From the NCBI GenBank assembly GCA_002172915.1, contig NHBW01000006.1:62001-126000 (forward strand): a stretch of 64,000 nt of DNA, read 5' to 3'. Shown here piece after piece: positions 50,541 to 60,274 of the stretch. Each line of letters begins with the position of its first letter. Position 1 is the first letter of the stretch. The notes beneath the pieces were generated by a model. That model did not search any database. It saw only the letters and a program-made list of their open reading frames with translations, and was not told the origin of the DNA. Origin of the DNA: Hyphomonas sp. TMED17. GTDB taxonomy: Bacteria; Pseudomonadota; Alphaproteobacteria; Caulobacterales; Hyphomonadaceae. The translations under genes were made by a program, and so were the position numbers.

Positions 50541-53414
50541 ATGACACAACTTAAAGCCATCCTAGGCCCGACCAATACCGGCAAAACCCATTATGCACTC
50601 GAACGCATGATGGCGCACGAAAGCGGGCTTATTGGTTTGCCACTAAGATTACTCGCTCGCGAAGTTTATGACCGTATTGTCAAGGCAAAAGGCCCGCGTG
50701 CGGTCGCTCTACTGACCGGTGAAGAGAGAATTGTCCCCGATCAGGCTCGCTACTGGGTCTGTACTGTCGAAGCCATGCCAACCGATAAACGTGTCGCTTT
50801 TCTTGCCGTTGACGAAATTCAGCTGGCCGAAGATGATGAGCGTGGCCACATTTTCACAGACCAGATTTTGAATGCGCGCGGCACGCAGGAGACCCTGCTC
50901 CTCGGTGCTGAAACCATGCGCGAAGTTCTTCGACAGCTCGACTTTGATATTTCAACTGACACGCGCGAGCGCTTCTCGGAGCTGAAATATGCCGGATCAC
51001 AAAAAGTCACCAAACTGCCAAAGCGGACCGCCATCGTCGCCTTCAGCGCCGAGCAGGTTTACTCGATAGCCGAACTATTACGGCGACAGAAGGGAGGAAG
51101 CGCCGTCGTCATGGGCGGTCTGAGCCCGCGGACCCGAAATGCGCAAGTCGATCTGTATCAAAGTGGCGAAGTCGACTATCTGGTTGCGACCGATGCAATC
51201 GGTATGGGGCTAAATCTCGATGTCGAAAGAGTTGCATTCGCCGGACGGACCAAATTTGATGGTCGCCGCCATCGGCTGCTCAGCGCGGCCGAATGCGGTC
51301 AGATCGCGGGGCGGGCCGGACGGTTCAGAGAGGATGGCGAATTCGGCGAGACGAATAATTGTCTGCCGTTTGAGGACGAACTGGTCCACGCCATCGAGCA
51401 CCATCGCTATACGCCCATCGCCGAACTCGTCTGGCGCAATAGCCAACTCGACTACAGAACTATCCGGACTTTAATTGCGAGTCTCGCCCGCAAATCTGAT
51501 AATCCTGTCTTGCGTCAGAACCCGTATGGACTGGATGAATGGGTTCTTCGCCGGATGGCGGAAGACGCAGCGATCGGCCCGAACCTGCAGGGACAACGCA
51601 ATGTCCGACGTATATGGGATCTTGCACGTTTGCCCGATTTCCGGAAAGCTGGGCCCGAAGGTCATGGCCGGCTGGTAATCGGGCTGTCGGAGACACTCGC
51701 CGATCCCGACGCCCGGCTCGGCAATACGGCCATGTCCAAGCGCCTGAAAGCCCTGGATATCGTGCATGGCGATATTTCTTTGCTGCAGCAAAGACTAGCG
51801 ATGATCCGGACTTGGACTTATGCCGCCTTTAGGCCTGACTGGCTCAAAGAGCCGGTTTACTGGCAGGAACAGACAAGAGCAGTTGAAGATCGCCTGTCAG
51901 ATGCGCTACACGATTTGCTGACGCTCCGCTTTGTTGACCGGAGAACCACGGCCTTGATTGCCGGATTGAAGAGGGAAGATTTTTTGACGACGGATGTTTC
52001 TGATGCTGGAGAAGTCACAATAGAAGGCCATGCCGTTGGGCATTTGGTCGGCCTTGATTTCGTTCCCGATACAAATGCGTCGACGCTCGAGGGCCGGACC
52101 CTCCGGCAGGCTGCGATCAGCGCCCTAACCCCGATTATTGCAGATCGGCTGAAAGCTATTTCCGGTGCCGCGGCAACTGCATTTTCAATTAATGACACAG
52201 CGCAGATCATTTGGAATGGAAACGCAATCGCGCAACTGACCGCCGGCCCGCATTGGTTAGCTCCGATGGTAAACCTGATCGGTGGCGAAGGCGCCGAAAC
52301 CCACCAGCAAGAAGCCGCAAAAGTTCGCGTCAGCGAGTGGCTGGGTCTTGAAATAGAAAAGCGGCTGGTCACCCATTTCAAGCTTAAATTTCAACCAGAA
52401 ACTAACGCCCTCGAAGGGCTGTCACGTGGTCTGGCCTATCGCTTGCTGGAAGCTGGTGCCGCCGCGGACCTGCGCAGTGAGGACAGAGCACTACACCCGG
52501 GTGTTGAAGACCGGGCAACGCTTAAAGAAGCCGGCATCAGATGCGGCCGCATCGCGGCCTATATTCCGGATGCCCAGAAACCTGCTTCACAACGTATGAT
52601 CGCACTGCTGAAAACCGTGAGTGACGGCCGCCAGCGCCGGATTGCACCGGAAGGCGCAGGCAGCTTCGAACTTGACGGCAACTGGCTGGACGAGGATTTG
52701 ACGGATCAGGGTTATTTGCGGTTCGGCAAGCGCGCCGTCAGAGCCGATCTCGCCGAGCGGCTGGGCTGGGAATTGTCAAAACGTCGGCGCGAGGCCGGCA
52801 AGGCCCAGTTCGAAGTGCCGCCGGAACTGGCATCCATTGTCTCCTGCCCGCTCGACGCCTTCCATATCATTCTCAAAGGGTTCGGTCTGGCACCGGCAGA
52901 AAAAGATAGTGAAACAGGGGCGGTAAAATTATGGCGGTTCCAGTCGAAAGCACGGTTGGAAGAGGCCCAGCAACGCCGCCAGCGATCGCAAGCATCAGCT
53001 GCAAGGGCCGGCAGGACATCAGCGAAACCGGGCGCCCAGAAAACCAGTGCCGACAGCGACAATAAATCGTCTGGCGGCCCAAAAGGGAAACGAAAACCGG
53101 GCGATCGAACACAGCGTAATGACCGGCCGAGACATGAAGCCCACCGGAAATCGTCGCGCCCCGCACCCCGCCAGCCCGACCCCGACAGTCCCTTTGCGGC
53201 GCTCGCCATTTTGCTTCCGAGCGAACCGGACAAAAAACCAAAAAAGAAACGGAAACCAAAAAAACGCGTCGCACCACAGGAGAACAGACCGGCAGCAACC
53301 GCCGATCCGGTCGCCTCACAGCCGGAGGCAGCGGCATTATTACCAGACGGGGACAAACCGGACGCGGAGATAACAGAAACACAGGATAATAGTGTCGACC
53401 GCGGACATGACTAA
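50541..53414 (+). CDS. Suv3-like superfamily 2 RNA helicase
   Basis: Homologous to the mitochondrial degradosome helicase SUPV3L1; in bacteria the role is not well set. The 957 residues have Walker A GPTNTGKT (9-16), a DEIQ box (91-94) in place of DExH, AFSAEQVYSIAELL, VATDAIGMGLNLDVERV and QIAGRAGRF (motif VI). From about residue 810 the protein is a basic Lys/Arg/Pro-rich low-complexity tail. The S4 gene starts within its last codons (8-base overlap). Confidence 0.9.
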   Translation: MTQLKAILGPTNTGKTHYALERMMAHESGLIGLPLRLLAREVYDRIVKAKGPRAVALLTGEERIVPDQARYWVCTVEAMPTDKRVAFLAVDEIQLAEDDERGHIFTDQILNARGTQETLLLGAETMREVLRQLDFDISTDTRERFSELKYAGSQKVTKLPKRTAIVAFSAEQVYSIAELLRRQKGGSAVVMGGLSPRTRNAQVDLYQSGEVDYLVATDAIGMGLNLDVERVAFAGRTKFDGRRHRLLSAAECGQIAGRAGRFREDGEFGETNNCLPFEDELVHAIEHHRYTPIAELVWRNSQLDYRTIRTLIASLARKSDNPVLRQNPYGLDEWVLRRMAEDAAIGPNLQGQRNVRRIWDLARLPDFRKAGPEGHGRLVIGLSETLADPDARLGNTAMSKRLKALDIVHGDISLLQQRLAMIRTWTYAAFRPDWLKEPVYWQEQTRAVEDRLSDALHDLLTLRFVDRRTTALIAGLKREDFLTTDVSDAGEVTIEGHAVGHLVGLDFVPDTNASTLEGRTLRQAAISALTPIIADRLKAISGAAATAFSINDTAQIIWNGNAIAQLTAGPHWLAPMVNLIGGEGAETHQQEAAKVRVSEWLGLEIEKRLVTHFKLKFQPETNALEGLSRGLAYRLLEAGAAADLRSEDRALHPGVEDRATLKEAGIRCGRIAAYIPDAQKPASQRMIALLKTVSDGRQRRIAPEGAGSFELDGNWLDEDLTDQGYLRFGKRAVRADLAERLGWELSKRRREAGKAQFEVPPELASIVSCPLDAFHIILKGFGLAPAEKDSETGAVKLWRFQSKARLEEAQQRRQRSQASAARAGRTSAKPGAQKTSADSDNKSSGGPKGKRKPGDRTQRNDRPRHEAHRKSSRPAPRQPDPDSPFAALAILLPSEPDKKPKKKRKPKKRVAPQENRPAATADPVASQPEAAALLPDGDKPDAEITETQDNSVDRGHD

Positions 53415-53691
53415 GGACAGCACGGAAGACGTTCGTCTGGATGTATGGCTGTGGCGCGCCCGGTTCTTCAAGACCCGCAGTATTGCCAGCGCGTATATCG
53501 CCAAACGCGGTATACGGATCACCAGAAATGGCCTAACTCGAAAAATTGATAAGCCCGGCGCACGAATCATGATCGGGGATACTCTTACATTTGGTCGACA
53601 AAACACTTTGAACAACCTCGAAGTTGCCAATATTGGTCATCGCCGGGGACCCGCTACCGAAGCCGCAGGCCTTTACAACCGCCTCTTTTGA
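53407..53691 (+). CDS. S4-domain RNA-binding protein (HslR-like)
   Basis: Small heat-shock-type RNA-binding protein of 94 residues: VRLDVWLWRARFFKTRSIAS is the HslR/S4 signature. E. coli HslR binds blocked 50S subunits with peptidyl-tRNA. The ATG at 53407 overlaps the helicase stop by 8 bases; a GTG at 53392 is possible. The helicase-S4-fdxA-carD order is, from memory, common in Alphaproteobacteria. Confidence 0.9.
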   Translation: MTKDSTEDVRLDVWLWRARFFKTRSIASAYIAKRGIRITRNGLTRKIDKPGARIMIGDTLTFGRQNTLNNLEVANIGHRRGPATEAAGLYNRLF

Positions 53692-53705
53692 ATAAGATGA
53701 GATAA

Positions 53706-54152
53706 ATGATGTTTAAATTTCTATCACGACTATTTTCATCCGGGCGGTCGTCAGCACCGGTGCGGAATATTGAAAAATATGACGCGGCTATCGCGCTGCT
53801 TGTCGAAGCCGCTACGGTTGATGGCATCTATTCTGATCTCGAAGAGGATGTGATCATGAAACTGATCACAGACAGTTTTGCTGTCGCGCCAAGCGAGGCC
53901 CCCGATATGCTGGCCCGCGCAGAACAACTCGCCAATGACGCCGTCGACGCACACGCTTTGACACGGCATGTCAAAAAATTGGAAGAATCCGAGCGCGCCA
54001 GCTTGATTGAGGCAATGTACCGGGTGGCGCTTGCTGATGGCGAAGCCTGTAAATTCGAACAAGCCTTCGTTCGACATGTCGCGAGTCTTTTACACATAGA
54101 TGACGTTACCCGAGCGAAAGCGCGCCGACGTGCCGAAAGAAACGAGACGTGA
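53706..54152 (+). CDS. TerB-like protein (COG4103-type)
   Basis: All-helical protein of 148 residues with a TerB-like domain from about residue 25: YDAAIALLVEAATVDGIYSD and AMYRVALADGEACKFEQAFVRH, each with the acidic D-G-x-x-x-x-x-E pattern that binds metal in TerB. Known TerB proteins relate to tellurite and stress; the job of this single-gene form is unknown. It lies 14 bases after the S4 gene and 69 bases before fdxA. Confidence 0.78.
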   Translation: MMFKFLSRLFSSGRSSAPVRNIEKYDAAIALLVEAATVDGIYSDLEEDVIMKLITDSFAVAPSEAPDMLARAEQLANDAVDAHALTRHVKKLEESERASLIEAMYRVALADGEACKFEQAFVRHVASLLHIDDVTRAKARRRAERNET

Positions 54153-54221
54153 CAAGCTTTCCGATTGACTTAAGCGCCTGCAATCTCCATTTGGCTCTCA
54201 AACCTTAACCTGAGATAGAAA

Positions 54222-54566
54222 ATGACCTACATCGTTGTCGACGCCTGTATCCGCTGCAAATACATGGATTGCGTGGAAGTCTGCCCTGTGGACTGCTTTT
54301 ACGAAGGCGAAAATATGCTGGTGATTCACCCTGATGAATGCATCGATTGCGGCGTCTGCGAACCGGAATGCCCCGTCGAAGCCATCAAACCTGACACCGA
54401 AGATGAGCCGGACGCAAAATGGCTGAAGCTGAATACGCAATATGCCAATATCTGGCCCAATATTACGGTTATGAAAGAACCACCTGCTGATCGCGAAAAA
54501 TTCGCCCAAGAAACCGGTAAACTCGCGAAATACTTCAGTAAAGAACCGGGCGAAGGCGATATATAA
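54222..54566 (+). CDS. fdxA: Seven-iron ferredoxin FdxA
   Basis: Small electron carrier of 114 residues with a [3Fe-4S] and a [4Fe-4S] cluster. Cys residues occur as [18 protein letters not shown] and [16 protein letters not shown]; the second, complete CxxCxxCxxxCP motif binds the 4Fe cluster. The C-terminal ~50 residues are the Azotobacter-type extension. It has the usual place just before carD. Confidence 0.95.
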   Translation: MTYIVVDACIRCKYMDCVEVCPVDCFYEGENMLVIHPDECIDCGVCEPECPVEAIKPDTEDEPDAKWLKLNTQYANIWPNITVMKEPPADREKFAQETGKLAKYFSKEPGEGDI

Positions 54567-54712
54567 TCGCTGAAAACGGTAGTTTTGTCGAATAGTTGAA
54601 TAAACCGATTTTGTCTGCTACAATAAAAGCCAAGTCACTTGAAAATCTGGTCATATCGAGACTGCTTACGGTCTGCGATATGAATAGTTTTGTTTTAAAC
54701 CATGAGGTCAAA

Positions 54713-55234
54713 ATGACAAAAGACATTGCGGAGGTATTACACGATTTTGAAGTTAACCAAAAAATCGTTTACCCGGCGCATGGTGTTGGAACTGTTACCG
54801 GCATAGAAGAACAAAAAGTCGCCGGCATGTCACTGGAAGTATATGTCGTGGCTTTTGATCAGGATAAAATGATCCTGCGGGTGCCCACGAACCGGGCCGA
54901 AATTTCCGGCATGCGCGCTCTGGCGAATTCTAAACTCGTAGACGATGCGTTGAAAACACTCGGCGGCAAGGCCCGCATCAAACGAACAATGTGGTCGCGT
55001 CGGGCGCAGGAATACGAATCGAAAATCAATTCCGGAGATCTGATCTCGATCGCTGAAGTTGTCAGAGACCTTCACAGACTGGAAGACCAACCGGAACAGT
55101 CTTATTCAGAACGCCAATTATATGAAAGTGCCCTCGACCGCATGGCACGTGAACTGGCAGCAGTCGAAAGCATCGACCATGACAAGGCACTCGACAGACT
55201 GGCAAAATCTCTAGCCAAGAAAAAGGCGGCCTAG
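54713..55234 (+). CDS. CarD-family transcriptional regulator
   Basis: RNA-polymerase-binding regulator of 173 residues. The N-terminal Tudor-like RID domain starts FEVNQKIVYPAHGVGTVTGIE and the helical C-terminal domain contains TMWSRRAQEYESKINSGD. CarD proteins stabilise open promoter complexes. The ATG at 54713 has GAGG upstream; the longer frame from 54596 lacks homology. A 146-base leader separates it from fdxA, so it may have its own promoter. Confidence 0.93.
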   Translation: MTKDIAEVLHDFEVNQKIVYPAHGVGTVTGIEEQKVAGMSLEVYVVAFDQDKMILRVPTNRAEISGMRALANSKLVDDALKTLGGKARIKRTMWSRRAQEYESKINSGDLISIAEVVRDLHRLEDQPEQSYSERQLYESALDRMARELAAVESIDHDKALDRLAKSLAKKKAA

Positions 55235-55253
55235 ACCGCAAACATCCAGTCAG

Positions 55254-55298
55254 CATGCCGGGATGCAACAGCTTTGCATCGCCGTCATCCCGGGCATG
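55254..55298. repeat. REP-like palindrome between carD and the amidohydrolase gene
   Basis: CATGCCGGGATG (55254-55265) pairs with CATCCCGGGCATG (55286-55298, one bulged G) around an inner small hairpin GATGCAA/TTGCATC. The GTCATCCCGG core resembles the extragenic palindromes common in alphaproteobacterial genomes. There is no T-run, so it is not a standard terminator, although it may act on the two convergent transcripts. Copy number in the genome is unknown. Confidence 0.55.
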
Positions 55299-55308
55299 GA
55301 TGCGGGCG

Positions 55309-56301
55309 CTATAGCTGGTAAACTGTGCGGGCCGTTTCGCTGAACATTAATTGCTGGCTACGCTCGTCATAGCCAGCTGCGATCTTTTTCAATGCATTCC
55401 AGAGTACGGTGTAGCTTACAGACAGGCGGTCGACCGGGAAATTACTTTCGAACATGCACCGGTCCGGGCCAAAGCAGTCTATCATATGGGTATAATACGC
55501 AGCGTGCGTCGCGACGATTTCGTCAGAGGTTGGGGGTAACGCCCGTCCCATCCATCCAAACCCATTATCCGGCATCGCCAGCCCGCCAAGTTTGGCACAG
55601 ACATTCGGACACTCGGCAATGGCAGCAACGTCATCTTTCCACTGCAAAAATATTTCGTCCCTTTTACCGGCAAATCGTCCGACCCCGAGCGGTGTTCCAA
55701 AATGATCGAGAACCAATTTGGTCTCAGGCACAGCGAGAGCCAAGGTTCTGAAATCCTGGTTCTGGTGATGATAATGCCACGTATCATAGGTCATACGGCG
55801 TTCACCAAGTCGGGCGACGCCAGCTTGAAAAGCAGGATCAAGATATAACCCTTCCGGACCGTCCGGCTTGATTAGCAAAGCATCAAGATCGTTGTCCCAG
55901 GCACCGGCATGCCGGATCCCACGAAACAACCCATTCGCCGCATCCAAATGCGCATCAAGAACGTCGTCCAGGTTCTTATGACGCAGATCAGCATGGCCAA
56001 TTATACCTGCGATCTGGGCCGCCCCATCAATCGACGCGGCGCGTTCTGCTGCCGCCGCCACAAACTGCGTCTCGCCCACCGGACGCAAATGGTCTGGTCC
56101 ATCTTCGAAATAGCTGGCGCTACATTCCATGAAAACGGTTTGCACGACGTTATGTCCGGACGCTGTGTCCGCAAGAAGCTGTTCGAGATTATAAGGCAGC
56201 GTTGCAATCTCCCAGAGATGATGATGCGGATCGACGATCTCCCGCCCAGGATCAACAATATCTTCTCGAACCTGCTGCAGCCATACGTCGTTATCAAACA
56301 C
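55309..56301 (-). CDS. Amidohydrolase family protein (COG3618-type lactonase-like)
   Basis: Metal-dependent TIM-barrel hydrolase of 330 residues similar to 2-pyrone-4,6-dicarboxylate lactonase-like proteins. Visible are IVDPHHHLWEI near the N terminus, GIRHAGAW, LVLDHFGTP and the late CMFESNFPVDRLS. The start is a GTG at 56301 with GGAAGGAAATAAC upstream; an ATG at 56391 would add a non-homologous stretch. The substrate is unknown and no degradation genes are adjacent. Confidence 0.85.
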   Translation of the reverse strand: MFDNDVWLQQVREDIVDPGREIVDPHHHLWEIATLPYNLEQLLADTASGHNVVQTVFMECSASYFEDGPDHLRPVGETQFVAAAAERAASIDGAAQIAGIIGHADLRHKNLDDVLDAHLDAANGLFRGIRHAGAWDNDLDALLIKPDGPEGLYLDPAFQAGVARLGERRMTYDTWHYHHQNQDFRTLALAVPETKLVLDHFGTPLGVGRFAGKRDEIFLQWKDDVAAIAECPNVCAKLGGLAMPDNGFGWMGRALPPTSDEIVATHAAYYTHMIDCFGPDRCMFESNFPVDRLSVSYTVLWNALKKIAAGYDERSQQLMFSETARTVYQL

Positions 56302-56449
56302 GTTATTTCCTTCCCAGAATCGCCTGGCTGACGCCACCGCGCCGCACAATTTCTGACAGCCAACATAAAAATCTAAGAAAACACCACTCATTTTTTAAAA
56401 TTGTAATCCAATTCCGCCCGTGGCGCGTAACGAATCCCATAACCTCTTA

Positions 56450-57340
56450 ATGGAGACTCCTTTGGTAGACATGGGCGGCCTTGCTGATCAGAAATTCGTT
56501 CGGAAAGCGATGAAAGCGCCGATGCTCGAAGCTGATTATGAACGGGATCTCGCCAGCCGCTGGCGGGAGACCGAAGATGAAAAAGCGCTACATGAACTGA
56601 CCACGGCCTATATGCGGCTGGTTATATCAATGGCGACGAAATTCAGACATTATGGTCTCCCTGTCCCCGACCTTGTCCAGGAAGGCAATATCGGACTGAT
56701 GCAGGCCGCGGCCCGGTTCGAACCATCCCGCGAAGTGCGGTTCTCGACTTATGCTTCATGGTGGATCCGATCATCAATACAGGATTATGTTTTGCGCAAC
56801 TGGTCAATTGTTAGAACCGGCACGACCGCCGCCCAGAAATCGCTATTTTTCAATCTTCGCCGGCTCCGCGCGAAAATCGAGGACTCAGGCGAAGAAAACC
56901 TCAGCCCCGACAGCCGTAAATGGATCGCCGACCAGCTTGGAGTCCCGGAAAGAGACGTCGACTCAATGGCATCGCGGCTCCACGCGGCCGACCGGTCACT
57001 CAATGCACCGATGACCGGCGAAACCGAAACCGAATGGCAGGATTTGATCGAAGACAAATCGGCGACCCCAGACAAGCTGGTAGAGGTCGAGCATGACAAC
57101 GCTCGCCGACGGGAATGGATCACCAAGGCATTTGAATGCCTTAATGAAAGAGAGCAGCTCATCGTCCAGAAACGGCGGCTCTCGGACGACACCGTAACTC
57201 TCGAAGTGCTGGGACGCCAACTCGGTGTTTCCAAAGAACGGGTCCGCCAAATCGAGCACCAAGCCCTTGGAAAACTCCGCAAAGCACTGACGAGTATTGT
57301 CAGTGATGATGACCTCGCAAGCATAATTCCCTCCCCATAA
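56450..57340 (+). CDS. RNA polymerase sigma factor, RpoH group 2 type
   Basis: Sigma-32-family factor. Region 2 shows RLVISMATKFRHYGLP, LVQEGNIGLMQAAARFEP and RFSTYASWWIRSSIQDYV; then QKSLFFNLRRLRAKI (RpoH box region) and region 4 VSKERVRQIEHQALGKLRKAL. The RKAMKAPMLEADYE start and ISMATKF fit the second alphaproteobacterial RpoH (RpoHII), linked in Rhodobacter to oxidative stress. The start is unclear: GTG 56420, ATG 56450, ATG 56471, or TTG 56462, which alone has GGAG at good spacing. A terminator follows; clpB is next. Confidence 0.88.
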   Translation: METPLVDMGGLADQKFVRKAMKAPMLEADYERDLASRWRETEDEKALHELTTAYMRLVISMATKFRHYGLPVPDLVQEGNIGLMQAAARFEPSREVRFSTYASWWIRSSIQDYVLRNWSIVRTGTTAAQKSLFFNLRRLRAKIEDSGEENLSPDSRKWIADQLGVPERDVDSMASRLHAADRSLNAPMTGETETEWQDLIEDKSATPDKLVEVEHDNARRREWITKAFECLNEREQLIVQKRRLSDDTVTLEVLGRQLGVSKERVRQIEHQALGKLRKALTSIVSDDDLASIIPSP

Positions 57341-57364
57341 ACTCTTAAATTTTTTCTCCCTATA

Positions 57365-57397
57365 ACCCGACTGCATCTTGCGGTCGGGTTTTTTTTT
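57365..57397 (+). terminator. Rho-independent terminator after the sigma factor gene
   Basis: ACCCGACTGC (57365-57374) pairs with GCGGTCGGGT (57380-57389) around an ATCTT loop, followed by about nine T residues. It separates the sigma gene from clpB. Confidence 0.9.
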
Positions 57398-57499
57398 ACC
57401 ACCTAATCGAGAGGGGGCCGCCGCTGAGCGGGGTCCTTTTGTCCGCCACCCGCACCGCTTTTGCACGCGGATGGCAATCTGCCTTTGAAAGGAGAAATG

Positions 57500-60115
57500 A
57501 TGAATTTCGATACTTACACAGAACGCGCACAAGGTTTGCTGCAAGCAGCTCAAACTCAGGCGCTCGCCTCAGGACATCAGTCCTTGCTGCCAGAGCACAT
57601 TCTGAAGTGCATGCTGGAAGACCGTGACCAACTCGCCAAAAACCTCATTCGAGCAGCCGGTGGCCAGCCCGACCAGCTCGCGCATGATCTCGACGCAATC
57701 TTGAGGGCGGTCCCGGTCATAAGCGGCGGACAGGAGGGTCTGCGCCTCAGTCAGGATGCGGCCAAATTATTTGCCAATGCCGAGGCCGGCGCCAAGAAAG
57801 CCGGCGACAGTTTCGTGACCGTCGAGCGTCTTCTGGTTGCGATGTCATCATTAAAAAACAACAAGGCTAGCGACGCAATCCGGCGGTCTGGCGCCGATAC
57901 CGCCCGGCTGGAAGCAGCCATTACCCAGCTCAGACAAGGGCGTACAGCCGATAACGCGACCGCAGAAGAGGCTTATGAAGCGCTTGAAAAATATACCCGC
58001 GACCTGACAGCAGATGCGCGCTCGGGAAAACTTGACCCGGTTATCGGTCGCGATGAGGAAATCAGACGCGCGATTCAGGTTCTGTCTCGCCGGACAAAAA
58101 ACAATCCGGTTCTAATTGGCGAACCCGGAGTCGGCAAAACCGCGATTGCCGAGGGACTCGCGCTGAGAATTATCAATGGCGATGTCCCCGAAAGCCTGAG
58201 AGATAAAAAGTTACTCGCCCTCGATATGGGTGCCTTAATTGCGGGTGCAAAGTTTCGCGGAGAATTCGAAGAACGTCTAAAGTCGGTCCTGAAAGAAATC
58301 GAGAAGTCCGAAGGCGGGATCATTCTGTTTATCGACGAAATGCACACTCTTGTCGGCGCCGGCAAAACGGATGGCGCGATGGATGCCTCAAACCTTATCA
58401 AACCCGCACTGGCGCGCGGCGAACTACACTGCCTTGGCGCCACGACGCTTGATGAATATCGCAAATATGTTGAGGGCGACGCAGCCCTCGCCCGTCGCTT
58501 CATGGCGGTTTATATCAATGAGCCGAATGTCGAGGACACCGTTTCCATTCTACGCGGCTTAAAGGGCCGCTATGAGGCTCATCATGGCGTACGCATTGCC
58601 GACCGTGCGATTGTCTCCGCCGCAACATTATCCAATCGTTACATCACTGACCGGTTTCTGCCTGATAAGGCGATTGATCTGATGGACGAAGCCGGCTCGC
58701 GGCTTCGGATGCAGGTCGATTCCAAACCGGAAGCGCTCGATGAGATTGATCGCCGGCTATTACAGCTCAAAATCGAAGTCGAAGCGCTCAAAAAGGAAAA
58801 GGACGACGCTTCAAAAAATCGACTTCAGACCATTGAAGGTGAAATCGCCAAACTCCAAAGCCAGTCTGACGAACTGACAACAGCCTGGGCGGCAGAGAAA
58901 GAGAAGCTAAAAGGCGCGGCGACAGCGAAAGACGAACTTGACCGCGCCTATGCCGATATGGCCGAAGCGCAGCGCGCCGGTGATTTGTCGAAAGCCTCAC
59001 AACTCAAATATGCAACCATTCCGGAAATTGAAAGCCGGATTGCATCAATCGAAGGCCGTGAAGACAAATTGGACGGCCTGGTGTCGGAAGTCGTTCGACC
59101 CGAACACATTGCGGCAGTCGTCTCAAAATGGACAGGCATCCCGGTTGACAAAATGCTCGAAGGTGAGCGCGAAAAATTGCTGCAAATGGAAACCGAGCTC
59201 CGGCGGCGTGTTGTTGGTCAGGATGATGCCTTAGCAGCAGTTTCTAACGCCGTACGTCGGGCCCGCGCCGGACTGCAGGATCCCAAGCGCCCGATCGGGT
59301 CATTCTTGTTCGTCGGCCCAACCGGGGTCGGGAAGACCGAACTTACAAAAGCATTGGCAGAATTACTGTTCGAAGACGAGAGCGCGGTACTAAGGCTCGA
59401 CATGTCCGAATATCAGGAGAAACATTCGGTTGCGAGACTGATCGGGGCACCCCCCGGCTATGTCGGATACGATGAAGGCGGCGCGCTTACAGAAGCTGTA
59501 AGGCGGCGGCCCTATCAGGTAATTCTATTTGACGAGGTCGAGAAAGCCCACCCCGATTTATTCAACACATTGTTGCAGGTCCTCGATGATGGTCGCCTGA
59601 CGGACGGACAGGGACGGACGGTCGACTTTAAAAACACAGTGATTATCATGACTTGTAATCTCGGGGCCGATGCTCTGGCCAGCGGCGATGAGGGCGAGCT
59701 CACTGCAGCCCAGACCAATGGAGTCATGCATGCAATTTCGGGGCATTTTCGACCGGAATTCATTAACCGTATCGATGAAACCGTATTTTTCAAACGGCTC
59801 GGGCGAAATGAAATCCGCCACATTGTCGATATCCAAATCGAACGATTAGAGGATTTGCTGGCCGGACGTAAAATTACGATCAGCCTGAGCAAGGCGGCGG
59901 AAACCTGGCTGGCCGATAAGGGCTATGATCCCGTTTATGGCGCACGCCCATTAAAACGGCTGATACAAAAGCAAGTTCAAGACCCGCTGGCCAGGTTGTT
60001 ACTGGAAGGTCGCTTGCTTGATGGCGACCCGGTTAAAGTCGATGTTGAAGGTGACGGTCTCAGCATCAACGATATTCCAAATGATCTAACCCGAGGTGTT
60101 GCCGCATTGCATTAA
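57500..60115 (+). CDS. clpB: ATP-dependent disaggregase ClpB
   Basis: Hexameric AAA+ chaperone that dissolves protein aggregates with DnaK. The 871 residues show the Clp N domain ([20 protein letters not shown]), NBD1 with GEPGVGKT and [15 protein letters not shown], the coiled-coil M domain (about 410-530), and NBD2 with VGPTGVGKT and [14 protein letters not shown]. The ATG at 57500 has AAAGGAG at good distance (57497 is an adjacent alternative). It begins 102 bases after the terminator of the sigma gene; I do not see a clear sigma-32 promoter in that gap. Confidence 0.97.
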   Translation: MNFDTYTERAQGLLQAAQTQALASGHQSLLPEHILKCMLEDRDQLAKNLIRAAGGQPDQLAHDLDAILRAVPVISGGQEGLRLSQDAAKLFANAEAGAKKAGDSFVTVERLLVAMSSLKNNKASDAIRRSGADTARLEAAITQLRQGRTADNATAEEAYEALEKYTRDLTADARSGKLDPVIGRDEEIRRAIQVLSRRTKNNPVLIGEPGVGKTAIAEGLALRIINGDVPESLRDKKLLALDMGALIAGAKFRGEFEERLKSVLKEIEKSEGGIILFIDEMHTLVGAGKTDGAMDASNLIKPALARGELHCLGATTLDEYRKYVEGDAALARRFMAVYINEPNVEDTVSILRGLKGRYEAHHGVRIADRAIVSAATLSNRYITDRFLPDKAIDLMDEAGSRLRMQVDSKPEALDEIDRRLLQLKIEVEALKKEKDDASKNRLQTIEGEIAKLQSQSDELTTAWAAEKEKLKGAATAKDELDRAYADMAEAQRAGDLSKASQLKYATIPEIESRIASIEGREDKLDGLVSEVVRPEHIAAVVSKWTGIPVDKMLEGEREKLLQMETELRRRVVGQDDALAAVSNAVRRARAGLQDPKRPIGSFLFVGPTGVGKTELTKALAELLFEDESAVLRLDMSEYQEKHSVARLIGAPPGYVGYDEGGALTEAVRRRPYQVILFDEVEKAHPDLFNTLLQVLDDGRLTDGQGRTVDFKNTVIIMTCNLGADALASGDEGELTAAQTNGVMHAISGHFRPEFINRIDETVFFKRLGRNEIRHIVDIQIERLEDLLAGRKITISLSKAAETWLADKGYDPVYGARPLKRLIQKQVQDPLARLLLEGRLLDGDPVKVDVEGDGLSINDIPNDLTRGVAALH

Positions 60116-60143
60116 CCTGCCGCCGGCCGGCAACTGATTTCTC

Positions 60144-60171
60144 CGCGACCTCGTGCGTAAGTCAGGTCGCG
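60144..60171. repeat. Inverted repeat in the clpB/M23 convergent gap
   Basis: CGCGACCT (60144-60151) and AGGTCGCG (60164-60171) are a perfect 8-base inverted repeat around a 12-base loop. There is no T-run on either side. It could be a weak terminator or an extragenic palindrome. Confidence 0.4.
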
Positions 60172-60274
60172 GTAAGTCGGCAAGATCCTGCCCGACGCGC
60201 AGATAAGTCAGTGGCGATAACGCATCCCGGCCGCCTTAAATTGTCGTGGAAAACCAATGCGTTAATTCTCAAAT

